This document shows positions 24,313 to 36,056 of a DNA stretch of 64,000 nt, piece after piece. Origin of the DNA: Elmis aenea (lineage: Eukaryota > Arthropoda > Insecta > Coleoptera > Elmidae). The notes under the pieces are model-generated. The model searched no databases. It was not told the DNA's origin and was given only the letters and a program-made list of their open reading frames with translations. The position numbers and the translations under genes are program-made. Within the stretch, counting starts at the first letter, position 1. Each line of letters begins with the position of its first letter. Where the stretch lies: NCBI GenBank assembly GCA_947652605.1, contig OX393581.1, positions 5,398,640-5,462,639 on the forward strand, given 5' to 3'.

Positions 24313-25183
24313 TATATACGTTCAATATTTTTCACAAGTTGGGCAATATTTTAGCATATATAACTTTATTTGCAAAAATATCATATTGCAAGGGAAATAA
24401 TTTAGTCATAAAACGAAGATGAAAAGCTGAGGCATTTTTTGAAGCAAACCTTTATTAACAGTTACATGTGTTTTTTTTATTGTATTAAAACCTCTGCAAT
24501 TTTTTTCCCACGGTTTTCCGTTGCGCTTCGATTTCGTTGTGGTTCCGGTTTTTCCCCGGCGCAATACGCACGAGTTTTTAAATCTCTCATTACCACGGGC
24601 GAATTTTACAAGAACTTTCGCGTGCAGGCACTTAGTGGTTTTTCACGCCCTACTAATTTTTTATAACTACGGGTATTTTATTAATTACCAACAGCTAATA
24701 GTTGCATCTGCGGTTAAATAATTTATACATTCAGGAGGATGTGTTTAGGATGCATGGCAAGAAATATAGACACGGCATTTTGTTCTTTAGGTCGGCGACA
24801 TAGTTAAATATAAACATGAGATTTTCTAATGGAAATGCAATATTCGTGCAAGCAACTGCATTTTAAAGGTGGAAAAATACAGTAGCAAATAAATATTGTA
24901 TAGCTTTTAAAAGGTAACGTCAGTACTGCTCGCGTATCAGTGGTTTTCAACTTCACAAGGTTTTATATTTGAACATATTATTACTAGTTGATAAACAAAA
25001 GTTAAGTTGTTATGGTTAGATTATTATGCGACCTTGCGTACAAAAATAAAGGCATAGATAAAAGAAAATAATTTACAGGTTAACTTTTACTTGACATTAT
25101 TATTTAAATACAGAACTCAAAATATTTGCTAGATGCACTAGATTAAGCTCCAACCGTTTTTCAATTTAATAAAATTTTCTATA
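24313..25183. other. Non-coding; small GC-richer patch at 24500-24660
   Basis: A GC-rich patch (CCCACGG, CCCCGGCGC) at 24500-24660 gives overlapping open frames of 66-75 aa without recognisable domains. It could be regulatory DNA or an old repeat. I cannot support a gene. Confidence 0.35.
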
Positions 25184-25799
25184 CAGGGTGTGTATAAATT
25201 AGCGGAAGCTCTACACGTGACGATGTTCTAAGTCGAAAATCTTGATACAAAAATGTTGTACCATGCTTCCTATGGCCTCAGGAACCATTTAAAGAAAAAA
25301 AAATTGGCAACATTGCATACCTACATTGATTTGCGTTTGGACATTTTTTTATCAGCAATTTTTACTTAGGTATTTACAATTTTTGTTCGAACTGAAATCC
25401 TTCAGTTCGTAAACATAGCTGCAAACTTTTGGGTATCGTAAAACACAAACTAGAAATAATTACGAGAAAAACAGAGATGACAGCTAATGACAATGTTGCC
25501 ATATGTATTATTTTCATTCAAATCAGTGATTTACATATTTTCAACACCAATTTTTGAAAGGAAGAACACAATATCTAGGAAAAAATACTATTCGCAATTT
25601 ATTTTTATTCCAAATTGCAGCTTTTTTATTTGCAAGTATTAAATAATAACGCTTATTAAAGGACTAAATGTCAAAACTTTGAGGACCTCTTAAAGACACA
25701 GCAAGCATGGTACAACATTTTCGTATTAAGATTTTCGACTTAGAATTTTACGAAGACCATCGCCACGTGTAGCGCTTCCGCCAATTTTTACACACCCTG
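25184..25799. mobile_element. 616-bp MITE with long inverted repeats, CAGGGTGTGTATAA ends
   Basis: The left end CAGGGTGTGTATAAATTAGC pairs with the right end, which reads inward CAGGGTGTGTAAAAATTGGC. TA flanks both sides (25182-25183 and 25800-25801). Inverted similarity continues for roughly 100 bp, including AAGTCGAAAATCTTGAT(A) and GTTGTACCATGCTT and their complements at 25700-25740. No coding capacity. Confidence 0.85.
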
Positions 25800-25850
25800 T
25801 ATATTACTCTACAATACTAAACTTGTCCTGTTTATTATTTCTTCTCGAGA

Positions 25851-26320
25851 AGTGGGCAAATTTCGATGTTTTTCATAGGGAATCTCGGTAACTATAAGAG
25901 GTACCGAAAAACGGACCCCGCTTCCTCGGTCTCTTTTTTCGAGAAAAATTAATGGTGAAAACTAAAATTGGTTATCGTCTTTTGTTTTCGAGTTATCACC
26001 GATAACTCGACTTTTCGATTTATGACTATATCTCGCTTGGTTATGAAAATAAAGAAAAATAATTTTGACGTTCTACAGGCACTTTTTTGATAAGAATGCA
26101 GTTGCGCAGGCAATGACGTTGATATCGAGTTATTAACGATTTAAAAAAATGCCTAGTTTGATTTTTGTTGATTTTCTAGCGTGCCATGGAAATTTTTAAA
26201 AACATTAAAGCGACATTGAATAGTTCTCAGAAAGGGAAACAATTTGTCTCAGTTAAACTTCTTTGTAGCTTTTATCGTTTACGAGATCCCAATAGTGGCC
26301 CTTCTATGTGGACCACCCTG
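25851..26320. mobile_element. MITE, about 470 bp, same family as 24133 and 49690
   Basis: The left part GTGGGCAAATTTCGATG with downstream GAGTTATCACCGATAACTCG matches 49690-49870, where the end is intact (CAGGGTGGGC). The right part matches 24133-24312 and ends GACCACCCTG, followed by TA. The three pieces together outline one family, with this the most complete copy, although its left terminus is eroded. The internal 18-bp CGAGTTATC/GATAACTCG is itself palindromic. Confidence 0.75.
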
Positions 26321-26322
26321 TA

Positions 26323-27752
26323 TATAGAAAATTATACAAAGTGTTTAAAGTTCAATGCTCATTAATAATCCGAGAAGAAATTGTAAATACCTTAAACGAT
26401 ATCCGAGAAAATTAGGAAAATCCGGATAATACGATTTTTGAAAATCGTCTTTAAACTTCTTTGGATTATAAAATATATGTGAAAATATTGCCTTAGCCAC
26501 TTTTTAAGCCAAATAGAATGATGCTCACTAATTTTTCTTAGATGGATTCGTTCTTGTTTTTTTTTGATAACCAACTTTATTTTTGTTATTGGCCCAATTT
26601 TTGCCATAAACATAATCAAATAGAATTTAAACTTAAATACATGTGCGTGTTCTGCACGCGTCTTACAAAAAAAAATCGGAACCACAAAACGAAATCAAAG
26701 CAAAACGGAAACGCCGCAATAATAACAGAACAAAACGAAGCAAACGGTTAAACATAAAACGCAGTCGGTGGGCAAAATTTAATCTGCCATCGGTATTTAC
26801 ATTTTAAAGTTGCTGTCTCATAACTTTAGAATGATTCCTAATACTTGCGTTGAAAACGAACTCGGTTGACTTTGCTTACATGCAAGTTTATACTTTTAAT
26901 TTATGCATTCTTGTCATACTACTACTTCTATCCACGAGCATTGCAATAGGAGATTCATTATTATCAACTCGGCGCTGTCACAAGTGCATTAATTATTTAT
27001 TTTTTTGTGGGAGAGTATGGACCGATCAACGTGACTGAATCACGTTCATTCCCAGTTAATTATTTTAAACATATCTTGCTTTACTAATTCATCGACATGT
27101 TATAATTGTCGACATTGCTTTCAAGTCGCTTGAGTTTTTTTTTTTACTACGTTCAATTGTTACTTTTTGCTTACATGTCGCTTGTGTGGTCGTTGGTTTG
27201 CATTTTTTTCAATTACTGTACGGTCTTTTGTCACTACTCCTGCAGCCGATAATACGGTTTGAAAAGAAACTTAATCTTTGTTCGTGACAGGTATAAAAAA
27301 ATGTGCAAAAGTTAATATAAACGTGACTTGAATTCCAAAATGTTGTTCGTATGCACGGCATATTTTGTAAAGACCTATTTCTTTTCTTATTAAAAAACTT
27401 TGAAATTCTGTTAAACCACAATATTGTACCAATATAATCTAGCCAAGGTGTATCCATGCAATTTTTTTATAAGAAAATGGAAAGAAAAGCACACGAGGAA
27501 TAAGGCGCTGACTAAACCGAAGTACAATGCTTTTTGTAGATTTTCAGATGATTATACAAGACACTGAAGACAAAAATAAAAAACATTTAGTTTTAAATAT
27601 AAATTAAATATATCAACGATCAAAACGAAAATGTAGTCTCTTTTACGAGATTACCCTGTGAATACAATAGTTTAAATTAATAACAACACAAAAAATGAGA
27701 CCGTTTCACGTAGGCAACTGGAAAATTGAAAAAATAATCATCTGAGTCAATG
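26323..27752. other. AT-rich non-coding DNA, no gene seen
   Basis: Open frames at 26542-26751 and 26850-27038 are short, and neither shows a domain. Nothing else supportable. Confidence 0.4.
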
Positions 27753-28546
27753 TTTGCAGACGACATGGTCTTAGTCGCGGTTACAGAAAAGAACCTGCAA
27801 AATAATCTAGAAATTCTAAACCAGGAATTGAATAAAAACAATATAAAAATAAATACCGAAGAAATTAAAACTATGATCGTATAATGCATAACATATCACT
27901 TTAAATGTTTAAATGGGCTTGGGTTGGAACAGGTAGAAAGTTTTAAATATTTAGGAGTGATCATAAAGAAAAATGGAGGAATGAGCAAGGAAATAAGCGA
28001 AAGGACAGGAAATGTGGGAAGAATATTTAACAGTTTAAGAGCAACATTTTCTGGAAATAGAGAAGTCCCAAAAAGAATAATAGTGAAAGTAGTCAAAAAG
28101 GTAGTATCTCCGGCACTTTTATACGGAAATGAAATGTGGACACTGTCAGGCAAAAATAGTAGCCGAGTGAATACAGCTGAAATGGGATTCCTAAGATCCA
28201 AGGAAAAATTAAAAAAGATGGAATAAGAAATGAAACATATAGAGAACTATTAAAGATAAAATCAGTTGAAACAAAAATGCTGAAAGATGGTTGGGTCACA
28301 TTTATAGCATGAAAGAAGAAAGGTTAAACAGAAAAGCCTATGAAGCAAGATCACAGGGAAAAACAAAAGAGGTAGACCGAGAAAAACCTGGCATAACGAA
28401 GTTAAAAAACCAGCAACGGATAAAAACATGGAAAGACAAAAAGCTAGCACAAGAGAGAAAAACATGAAAAAAAGCCGGCACAACACAAGTTAACAGTCCT
28501 ACACCTACCAGTAGAAGGACATGGACATGACTAAATAATAAAATAA
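27753..28546 (+). mobile_element. RTE-like LINE, 5'-truncated copy 2
   Basis: It starts at the reverse-transcriptase catalytic box FADDMVLV (27753), then [22 protein letters not shown] (about 27936-27980), the WTLSGKNSSRVNTAEMGFLR segment, and a frameshifted tail with GRPRKTW. It ends CAGTCCTACACCT and GACATGACTAAATAATAAA like the other copies. Several frameshifts and deletions kill the frame. The catalytic Asp pair is still readable. Confidence 0.85.
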
Positions 28547-29049
28547 CAACACTCTCTAGAATAGAACAAAATCACACTTCCAACACTTAAGTTGCAGCAT
28601 CATATTTGAAGAATATAATAATAAACAAAATAAAACTAATAAATTTTAACGAATACGGAGAACAAGGAATAAAGGAAAAACAAATAAAATTTTATAAGGC
28701 AATGGTTATTCTAACAATAATCTGTTGAACTAATTGCCGGGCACCAAGAAAAACCATCCAGCGAACAGAAACATTAGAAATGTAAAAGGATTACAAGAAC
28801 AGATACACTAGAAAACCAAGAAATGACTTAAAAGTTTAAACTCTCACACGAGCAAAATACGAAGACGAATGGAAGCAACATGTTTTACGTTTGAAAAAAA
28901 ATAAAATTCTATAAACTTTCAAGAACCCACTAAAAGAAAAAAAGTTGGGAGAAGACAGAGAATGAAATGATCAAGATAGTACAAGCGATCAAAGCAGAAA
29001 CCTGGAATAATAAAAGTTTTTTACTAAAAATGAGTTTACATGGCACATA
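28547..29049 (+). other. Non-coding; possible second decayed LINE tail at 28600-29000
   Basis: The + strand frames are A-rich and include YEDEWKQHV and a basic KEKKLGEDRE-like piece, which resembles C-terminal tails of insect LINE reverse transcriptases. It is too decayed to assign firmly. Confidence 0.3.
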
Positions 29050-29314
29050 CAGGGTGTTTGAAATTCGGGTTTAAGTATGGGGGGGATCTCGCTTATTATA
29101 ATAGCTAGAGCATAGATCAAAACTATTTGAAACCTTGTCCTTATTCATGATCTTATAATTGTCACAACAATTTACAATAACTGTTAAACAATTTGTAAAA
29201 TAAAGTTTCATACACTTAACGTTGTTTAAAGAATTTTTGCACAAATGAGCATAGCATGCGCTATTTTATTATTACCATGATTCCTTTGTTTTTCATGCTA
29301 AAACATGCACCCTG
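29050..29314. mobile_element. 265-bp MITE with CAGGGTG/CACCCTG ends
   Basis: CAGGGTGTTTG at 29050 and GCACCCTG ending 29314 are flanked by TA on both sides (29048-29049, 29315-29316). The left part contains GGGGATCTCGCTTAT, shared with the element at 56213, so the two are related. Confidence 0.65.
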
Positions 29315-29378
29315 TAAGCAACAAATACAATGTTGTTAACTGGGTAGGATGGATTAACTTTGAGTTTATCTTAAATTG

Positions 29379-30213
29379 ATTTATTTATTTAGTCATGAGT
29401 CCTTCTACTGTTAGGTGTAGGACTGTTGAATTGTCTTGTGCTGACTTTTTTTCATGTTTTCTGTCTTGTGCTAGATTTTTTATGTCTTTCCATTTAATGT
29501 TTCTATCCGTTGCTGCTTTTTTAACTTCGTCTTGCCAGATTTTTCTCGGTTTACCTCTTTTGTTTTTTCCTGTGATCTTGCTTTATAGGCTTTTCTGGTT
29601 AACCTTTTCTCTTTCATTCTATAAATGTGACCCAACTATCCCAGCTGCCTTTCTTGTATTTTTGTTTCACTGATTTTATCTTTAATTGTTCTCAATGTTT
29701 CGTTTCTGATTCTCTTTTTTTGTTTTTCCTTGGATTTTTCTTAGAAATCCCATATCTGCTGCATTCACTCGGCTACTATTTTTATTTGTGAGTGTCCACT
29801 TTTCACTTCCGTATTAAAGTGCCGGAGTTACTACCTTTCTGACCACTTCCACTTTTGTTCGTTTTGGGACGTCTCTATTTCCAGAAAATGTTGTTAAATA
29901 TTCTGCCCACATTTTCTGTCCTTTCGCTTATTTCCTTGTCCAATCCTCCATTTCCCTCTATGATCACTCCTAAATATTTAAAGCTTTCTACCTGTTCCAA
30001 CCTAAGCCCATTTAGAGTGATATTATGCCCTTTGTTCTATGTTGTAACGATCATAGTTTTAGTTTTTTCGGTATTTATTTTAAGATTAATTTTTTTCCAA
30101 TTCCAGGTTTAGAGTTTCTAGATTGTGTTGCAGATTTTTTCTGTTTCCGCGACTAAGACTATGTCGTCTGCGTATATTAGCTCCGTTATGTTGATACCAG
30201 ATGTAACTGTAAC
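29379..30213 (-). mobile_element. RTE-like LINE, 5'-truncated copy 3 (inverted)
   Basis: The minus strand reads GINITELIYADDIVLVAETE (the RT YADD box, about 30140-30200), then the [10 protein letters not shown] segment, the tail with GLGHIYRMKE-like and GRPRKIWQDEV, and ends GGACTCATGACTAAATAAAT at the left. Frameshifts occur between blocks. The open frames at 29395-29673 and 29855-30112 on the + strand are shadows. Confidence 0.85.
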
Positions 30214-31794
30214 ATTTTAAAAATTAAATTTTACCATCCAAGTGCAGGCATAAAATATGTGAAATAAAATTGTGTTTTAAACATATTCCTACGTGTGTAC
30301 TTACATTTTATATTCATTTATAGTTCCTGTAAAACTTAAACGAGCTTGCGAATATTATTTTACTGCACAAAATCGATTAAATTTCTGCATGTTTCAAATA
30401 TTTTATTTATGATCCATCACACCAGTCCAACGAATCTTCCGTCTCAGTATGATATCGAAATGATCAGTTAATCACGGCTCGTTTTCTAATCTCAGGTTAA
30501 AGGCTATATTGGTCAATTACCTTTTCGTGATCCGAACTTGACCTTCCGTTTGAAGCCGCGGGAAGGAACTTTCAATAAAATCGGAAATAAAACATCAAAT
30601 CGCCTTTTCCCGATTAAAATTTATAGACGTATTGTTTGATTCTAATGTTCTGAACGTCTAAAATTATTCGAATGGGTATGGGACGCGGAAATGTTTTCTA
30701 CTCGTCAAATTATGCACTTTCTCAGCTGGACATGGACCACTTTTGTGTGGCCAGTGGCAAGTTGTCCGCACCTGGTCGCTAATCGCGGCAAACTTTTGAC
30801 TATTGACGAGATGAATGGCAATCAACTTTACTGATCTCATTTTTACATCGGCTCAATACCAGCCAACTCCGGTGATTGTTAAGTTTTCATAAATTAGCGA
30901 AATCGCAGAACGACTCGACACACATGTCGGAGAAGTAATACATTCGGTAAATCATTTATTTTAGTTAATAGTGAACTGTTTGGTGTAAAAGTAATTAGGC
31001 ATAAATTGACGGCAGAACAGGGGCAAGCCTGCTCAGTGAGCGTGCATTTTTTTCACCAAGCAATCGTGTCAATTCGATTATTACTTATGCTGGCCTATTT
31101 AACCTGTTTTGTAATTTTAATTTTACATTTCATGGTGCAAAAAGTTTTCACCAACATTAATTATTTGAGTGCACAAAAAAATATTTCGCAACATTTGTCG
31201 CTCTACTCTAGAACAAACAATTGACGTTTTAAGTTTTCGTTGTTGACAACTGAATACCACAAAATGTGTTAATTGTCCCAAGAAATGACCATACGTAAGA
31301 TTTTGTTGTCTTTGTTTTTGATCTAAGTGTTTATCTTCATTTTTCGCAACATGATAACTTAGTTAATTAAAAAAAACCTGTTACATTCCTCAACTTAAAA
31401 TTACCTAGATTTTTAATTGTATAAATGCACAGAGTACAGTTTAACTAACTGGACGTGCTGCGCTAACTAAACTGTTGAATTTTGCTCAACAAAACATAAA
31501 ATATGCTCAATTTACTTTATAACGCAACTGGCAATAAGATTTATAAAAAATTCTCAAAGAGCAAGGTGTTAAAGATACGAAAACTGTAAGAAAACTTTTT
31601 TTTTAAATTTAAACCCTAATAGAGTTTATAACAATGCAATCTGGATTTTGAGACCAATGAGTAGTTTAATTCTAGCCTAAATTAATAATGTTCAGACTTA
31701 GTCTAAGGTTTACCCGATAGCAGTCCTAATTTTGCTAAAATAATATAAGTACACTGATTATTAATGTGCACAGTTTCTGCTTTTAAACTTTTGC
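30214..31794. other. Non-coding; GC-richer unique island at 30440-30960
   Basis: Between about 30440 and 30960 the sequence is GC-richer, without repeat signatures or homology, and contains several CG dinucleotides (for example AAGCCGCGGGAAGG). It could be an enhancer or an alternative leader exon of the PDZ gene. This is inference only. The 72-aa frame at 31006-31224 lacks a domain. Confidence 0.3.
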
Positions 31795-32105
31795 CTAAAC
31801 TAACTCAAAAGGTTTAACCCTCTTAGGTCTTCTTACTAATCCTGTAGTATCCAGGAGCTGGATCGCATCGACGTTTACGTGTTGATGGAGCCTTTCTTCG
31901 TGGCTCTTGGCAAACTTCTTAATGGTGTTGGTTACAGTGTCCATGTTGAGGACCCGATGTATGTCACTATTTCTGCAATACCAAGGTGCATCAGCGATGT
32001 TCCTTAGTGTTTTGTTCTGGAAGATCTAAATATTGCTCTGTTTGGTGCATCGCCATAGCTGTATCCCATATGTCCATACAGGCTTTAAAGTTTGTTTGTA
32101 TAGCA
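31795..32105 (-). pseudogene. Jockey-like LINE ORF2 C-terminal fragment
   Basis: The minus strand reads LKPVWTYGIQLWRCTKQSNI, a stop, then FQNKTLRNIADAPWYCRNSD, IKKFAKSHEERLHQHVN and RPKRVKPFELV with its TAG at 31795-31797. This is the characteristic end of jockey-clade reverse transcriptases in insects. The internal stop and heavy 5' truncation show it is a dead insertion. The 3' UTR is not defined. Confidence 0.85.
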
Positions 32106-32585
32106 GTTAAATAAAACACAAATTTATTCTTTATCTAGAAACCTGAAGTCAAAACACGTTAGTTCTCCATAGTTGAAATATTACTGGTCCATGACCAATC
32201 AAGTTTATTTAATATTATAGATACACTTATTATTAATTCTTTAACGAGCGTTTGCAAAAAATCAAAGACATTCATTTATATTGTCACAAAAAGATATACA
32301 AATAAGACTATTCTAATAAAGAGGCGAAAAACTGGTATTGCATTTTGTTAAGAAATAAATAAATGAATCATATGTTTATTATAATAATTGTTAATTTTTT
32401 CTAACATTAAGTTATATATTCCTTCAATTTAAAATCTAATTTTAATTGTTTTATCATAGTTTGAAAGCAATTTTGGCTTTCTTTCAAAGAATATTATCCC
32501 AAACATGCTTGATTTAATCTTCAAGAAGTTTTGTTTTTGTCCTCGGCTGAGTTTATTGCATACAGAACTAAAACTAAATGTTATG
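32106..32585. other. AT-rich non-coding DNA
   Basis: No features beyond base composition. Confidence 0.4.
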
Positions 32586-32995
32586 CAGAGTAATACGTGC
32601 CACTGGCCATTTCCTTGGGAAAAATAGAGGAAAAACTGAAAAATTAAATAATAAAAGTAATTTTTGCGATCGCGTTGGCCATGAAACCGTCAGAGATAAA
32701 ATCGAAATTCTTTTATTTACCAATACGAGCGCATCCTTTGCAAGTAAAGGTGCAAAGTTTTTGAAAAAATCTTAAACGGTTCCGGAGAAAAACGTCAAAA
32801 ACGAAACCGCTGCAAAAGCGCTATGATTTGAAAAGTTGTATAACTAAATCTATGCGACTTGCATAGGCGTTTAACATGGGGGAAACCGGTTTTACAAGGG
32901 CCTCGTTTTTCGCGTTTTTTTCCGGAACCGTTTAAGATTTTTTCAAAAAATTTGCACCATTTTACTTGTAAAGGATGCGCGCATTGGTAAATAAA

Positions 32996-33842
32996 TTTAT
33001 TTCCGCGGATGTGGTCCCCTTTCGGGTTCCTGTACTGCGACCTGTTGGTCTATTGTACCCTCTGGTGATAGCCACTTAAAGAAGTCCTGTGTTTTTGAAA
33101 AACTCCAGGATTTTCTTTAAGGGTGTTTTTCTTAGCTCTTCTTGGTTGGCTTTTTCCATCCCTAGAAGTCTGCGCCGATAGGGTGTGAATCCTTCACACT
33201 GGCATATTACGTGCAGAGGAGTTTCTTCTTCTTCACCACATCCTCTACATATATCGGTCTCAGAGAGCCCTATTATGTAGAAGTGTTTGTTTAACCCACA
33301 GTGCCCTGTGGCTGCTCTGATGTCTGCTCTGCTCATCCTGAGCATTTCTTCTGTCTTATCTTTGGAGACCATTGAGAGGATAGCCTTGGAATGGGCTTGT
33401 CCTGCAACTTTTTTCCAATGAGCATTGTGCTCTTGTGTTAGTATGTCATTAAGACACCGCTTGGCTGTTCCATAGGATGTACCAACTGCGGGTTCTGGTC
33501 CGAAGAAAGATGTCTCGCTGCCAATTTTGCCTAGGCGATCCGACTTCTCGTTCCCTGGTATATTAGTGTGCCCTGGGCACCATACCAGTTTAACATTATT
33601 CCTGCTTCCTAGCTTGTTGAGTGCTTGTATGCAGTTCAGAACAAGTCCTGAGTTTACTTCTGACGAACCAAGAGCTTTTAACGCTGCTTGGCTGTCGGAC
33701 ATTATGAAGATTCTTTTGTTATCAAAATCTCTTTCTAATAGTGTTTCTGCACATAAGTGCACAGCATACACCTCAGCTTGAAATATGGTTGCACACTGTC
33801 CAAGGGTTACAGATTTGCCTTGTCTCAGTTGTGCTGCTCCCC
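32996..33842 (-). mobile_element. LINE 3' end with RNase H domain (I/R1-like group), 5' truncated
   Basis: The insertion is bounded by exact 12-bp duplications TTGGTAAATAAA (32984-32995 and 33843-33854). On the minus strand it carries an open RNase H plus C-terminal region and a short 3' UTR ending CCGCGGAAATAAA. It is the cleaner of two copies in the window (the other is 22529-23269). RNase H after the RT is a property of I, R1, LOA and related LINE clades; I cannot say which from this fragment. Confidence 0.9.
33076..33840 (-). pseudogene. RNase H and zinc-cluster C-terminus of a LINE ORF2
   Basis: The frame stays open for about 255 codons. It shows the RNase H residues: E in FQAEVYAVH, D in IMSDSQAALKAL, and H and D in LVWCPGHTNIPGNEKSD. 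The first catalytic Asp, normally just upstream, is lost by truncation. A Cys/His cluster CRGCGEEEETPLHVICQC follows, then the C-terminus near 33076. The first 17 residues of the longer open frame (33841-33891) come from the flanking foldback element, so that start codon is artefactual. In life this domain would remove RNA during target-primed reverse transcription. Confidence 0.85.
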
Positions 33843-33979
33843 TTGGTAAATAAAAGAATTTCGATTTTATCTTTGACGGTTTCATGGCCAACGCAATCGC
33901 AAAAATGTCTTTTATTTTTCAATTTTTCCGTTTTCCCCTATTTTCCCGAAGGAAATGGCTAGTGGCACGTATAACTCTG

Positions 33980-36056
33980 GAAACTTTGTTGCTAAAATAC
34001 TCGTGTTCTTTATGTTGAAACATATTACAAGCATTATACATAATTATGGTGCTATATATCTGTGCGCAAGATTAAGAAGCGAATGGAATATTTTTTGATT
34101 ATCATAATCCCCAAAAGTTCTTTTTTTATCTAGAGGTAAGAACCAACGACCAATTTTCTTCAATCACACAAAAAACGACTCTTAATATAATTTTGTATTA
34201 ATCGTGTCAAGCTATCTTCTAAAATAATATTAATAAATCAAAGTGTTAGAAAGTAAAGCAGGTGTTTCTTTCATTCAGAAATAAATTGATTTATCACAAC
34301 TTTGGAGCTATTTATAGTTTAAATATGCCATTGAAAACAAACCGCTTTAATAGTTTTAAATATTTCTATAGTTTAGCAATCCTTTTCGATAAATATAGTT
34401 CGCATGCACTATAACACTGAAATGTGTTGTTAAATTCATAGAATAATAATTTTTTTAACCCGATTTGTGGCAATTATACCAAAAAAAAAACAAGAATTAC
34501 AATCAACGGTAGTTAATTATCGCTTTTCCTAGCACTTTGCTAAAATGGAAGAGGAAAAGATTGCCCCTCAATAATTAAAACGATATTTTAATCTACACTG
34601 TGTGTTGCAAACGTAAATTTCAAACTATCTCAACTATACTTAAGTACAAGGAAGTACTGCAATGCGGAGTTATCTCATGGTTTTATTTTATGTCTACGAA
34701 GAAATGTTAGTTGTAATTAGTTTATGCAATGCTTCGATGGTTTTCCAGAGAACATCTTAGCTGAATATAATCTAGTGACAGTACTAGCGCCATTCATATG
34801 TCACATCAAAAAGCAAAGCCAACTCGGCTTCACTTGGCTTTTTTTGAAATCTCCGTTTATGTGCGAGAACGAAAATAAACTGATTATTATTGTAAATTGT
34901 TACAAAACGGTGGTTTAGTAACGTAACAATAACGATTGCGGCTGCACTCAGAAGTTAATTATTAGAACACATTGTTTTTTTGAAAGTGGGAGTTCTTTTA
35001 ATTGCGTATTCAACTCTGTGCTTGAGCAAATCGACCTACAATTTGCAGTGTGATGAATGATAAGTGACGACAAATTGTTTTCCATTGTTTAAACTAATTT
35101 TTTTGTGATCTGTTTCGTCTGCCCAAGATTAATGTATCGAATCAGATACATCAATAAATAAACAAAACACGGCTAATTGATTTTGTTTGAACGCGGGCCG
35201 TTTCTTCCTTGATTTTTTCAACAAACGTTGCACAACTTTGTAATAGCCTGCTGCGATGCGTTTATTGTTTCGCTAATCTAATTTGCAATACGTTGCATAA
35301 TTCGTGGCTGTGTTTTACACACCCGAAACAATTGTTTCAATTAAATCTTGATATCAGATAAACACATCCTGGGGCTACTTAAAAATGCGCCGTAATCCAT
35401 CGTAGACTTTCAAAGTTTTGAACTATTGTTCGAGATAAGAACTGTTGAACAAGTTTCTTGTTATGATCGTTTTATTAAAAGATATGTTATCTTTTCTCAT
35501 CGGGTTACACACAAACTACATTTATAATTGAGGTATTGAAATAGACAATTAAACAGTAAATGCAAATTTATTAATAACTATTTTAATATAACTGCGGTGC
35601 TCGTTAAGACTTTTTATAATCGTTAGAGTTGAACTTGAGCGGATATGAAATGGTATTATAATAAGTAAACGATGTCTTGCTAATTATGTTTCGTGTAATT
35701 TTGTCGATTTTAATATACAGGTCGTCGATTATAAGGGAAGAGAGAATTAAAATGGTAAGAAATGGAGTGTTAATTAAATTAGACCAAAAACAGTACCTAG
35801 ACGAAGTGTAGTATTTTCATTAAATTGTTTTTTTTTAAGGATGAATATTTCATCATAAGTAATATTTTAAATTAACTTGTATATTTTTATACATACTGAT
35901 ATATTTGTTAGTATCGAAAATATAATAATATCAATGAAACTTTAGAAAACGCGAAAATAGATAAACAAAAAAAATTGTTTCAAAAACGAGGGGTAAATTA
36001 TATCAACATATTTTATTGCCAATAATTTTATAATATAAACATTATTGCACATTTAA
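33980..36056. other. AT-rich non-coding DNA, no gene seen
   Basis: No coding homology or transposon ends recognised. Slightly more mixed sequence at 34930-35420 has no identifiable feature. Confidence 0.4.

Larger units (their letters stand above)
32586..33979. mobile_element. Foldback MITE (about 535 bp) split by a LINE insertion
   Basis: Outer arms 32586-32737 and 33843-33979 are inverted copies (CAGAGTAATACGTGCCACT at the left, the inverse of CAGAGTTATACGTGCCACT at the right). Inner arms 32735-32810 and 32918-32995 are also inverted, around TCCGGAACCGTTTAAGATTT. The right-hand arms are separated by the LINE at 32996-33842. A fragment of the same family lies at 40650-40735. No transposase is encoded. 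Confidence 0.85.

Noticed and set aside
24439..24721. Two overlapping frames of 66-75 codons
   Set aside because: Both run through the same GC-rich patch in different frames, with no domain and no splice-site support.
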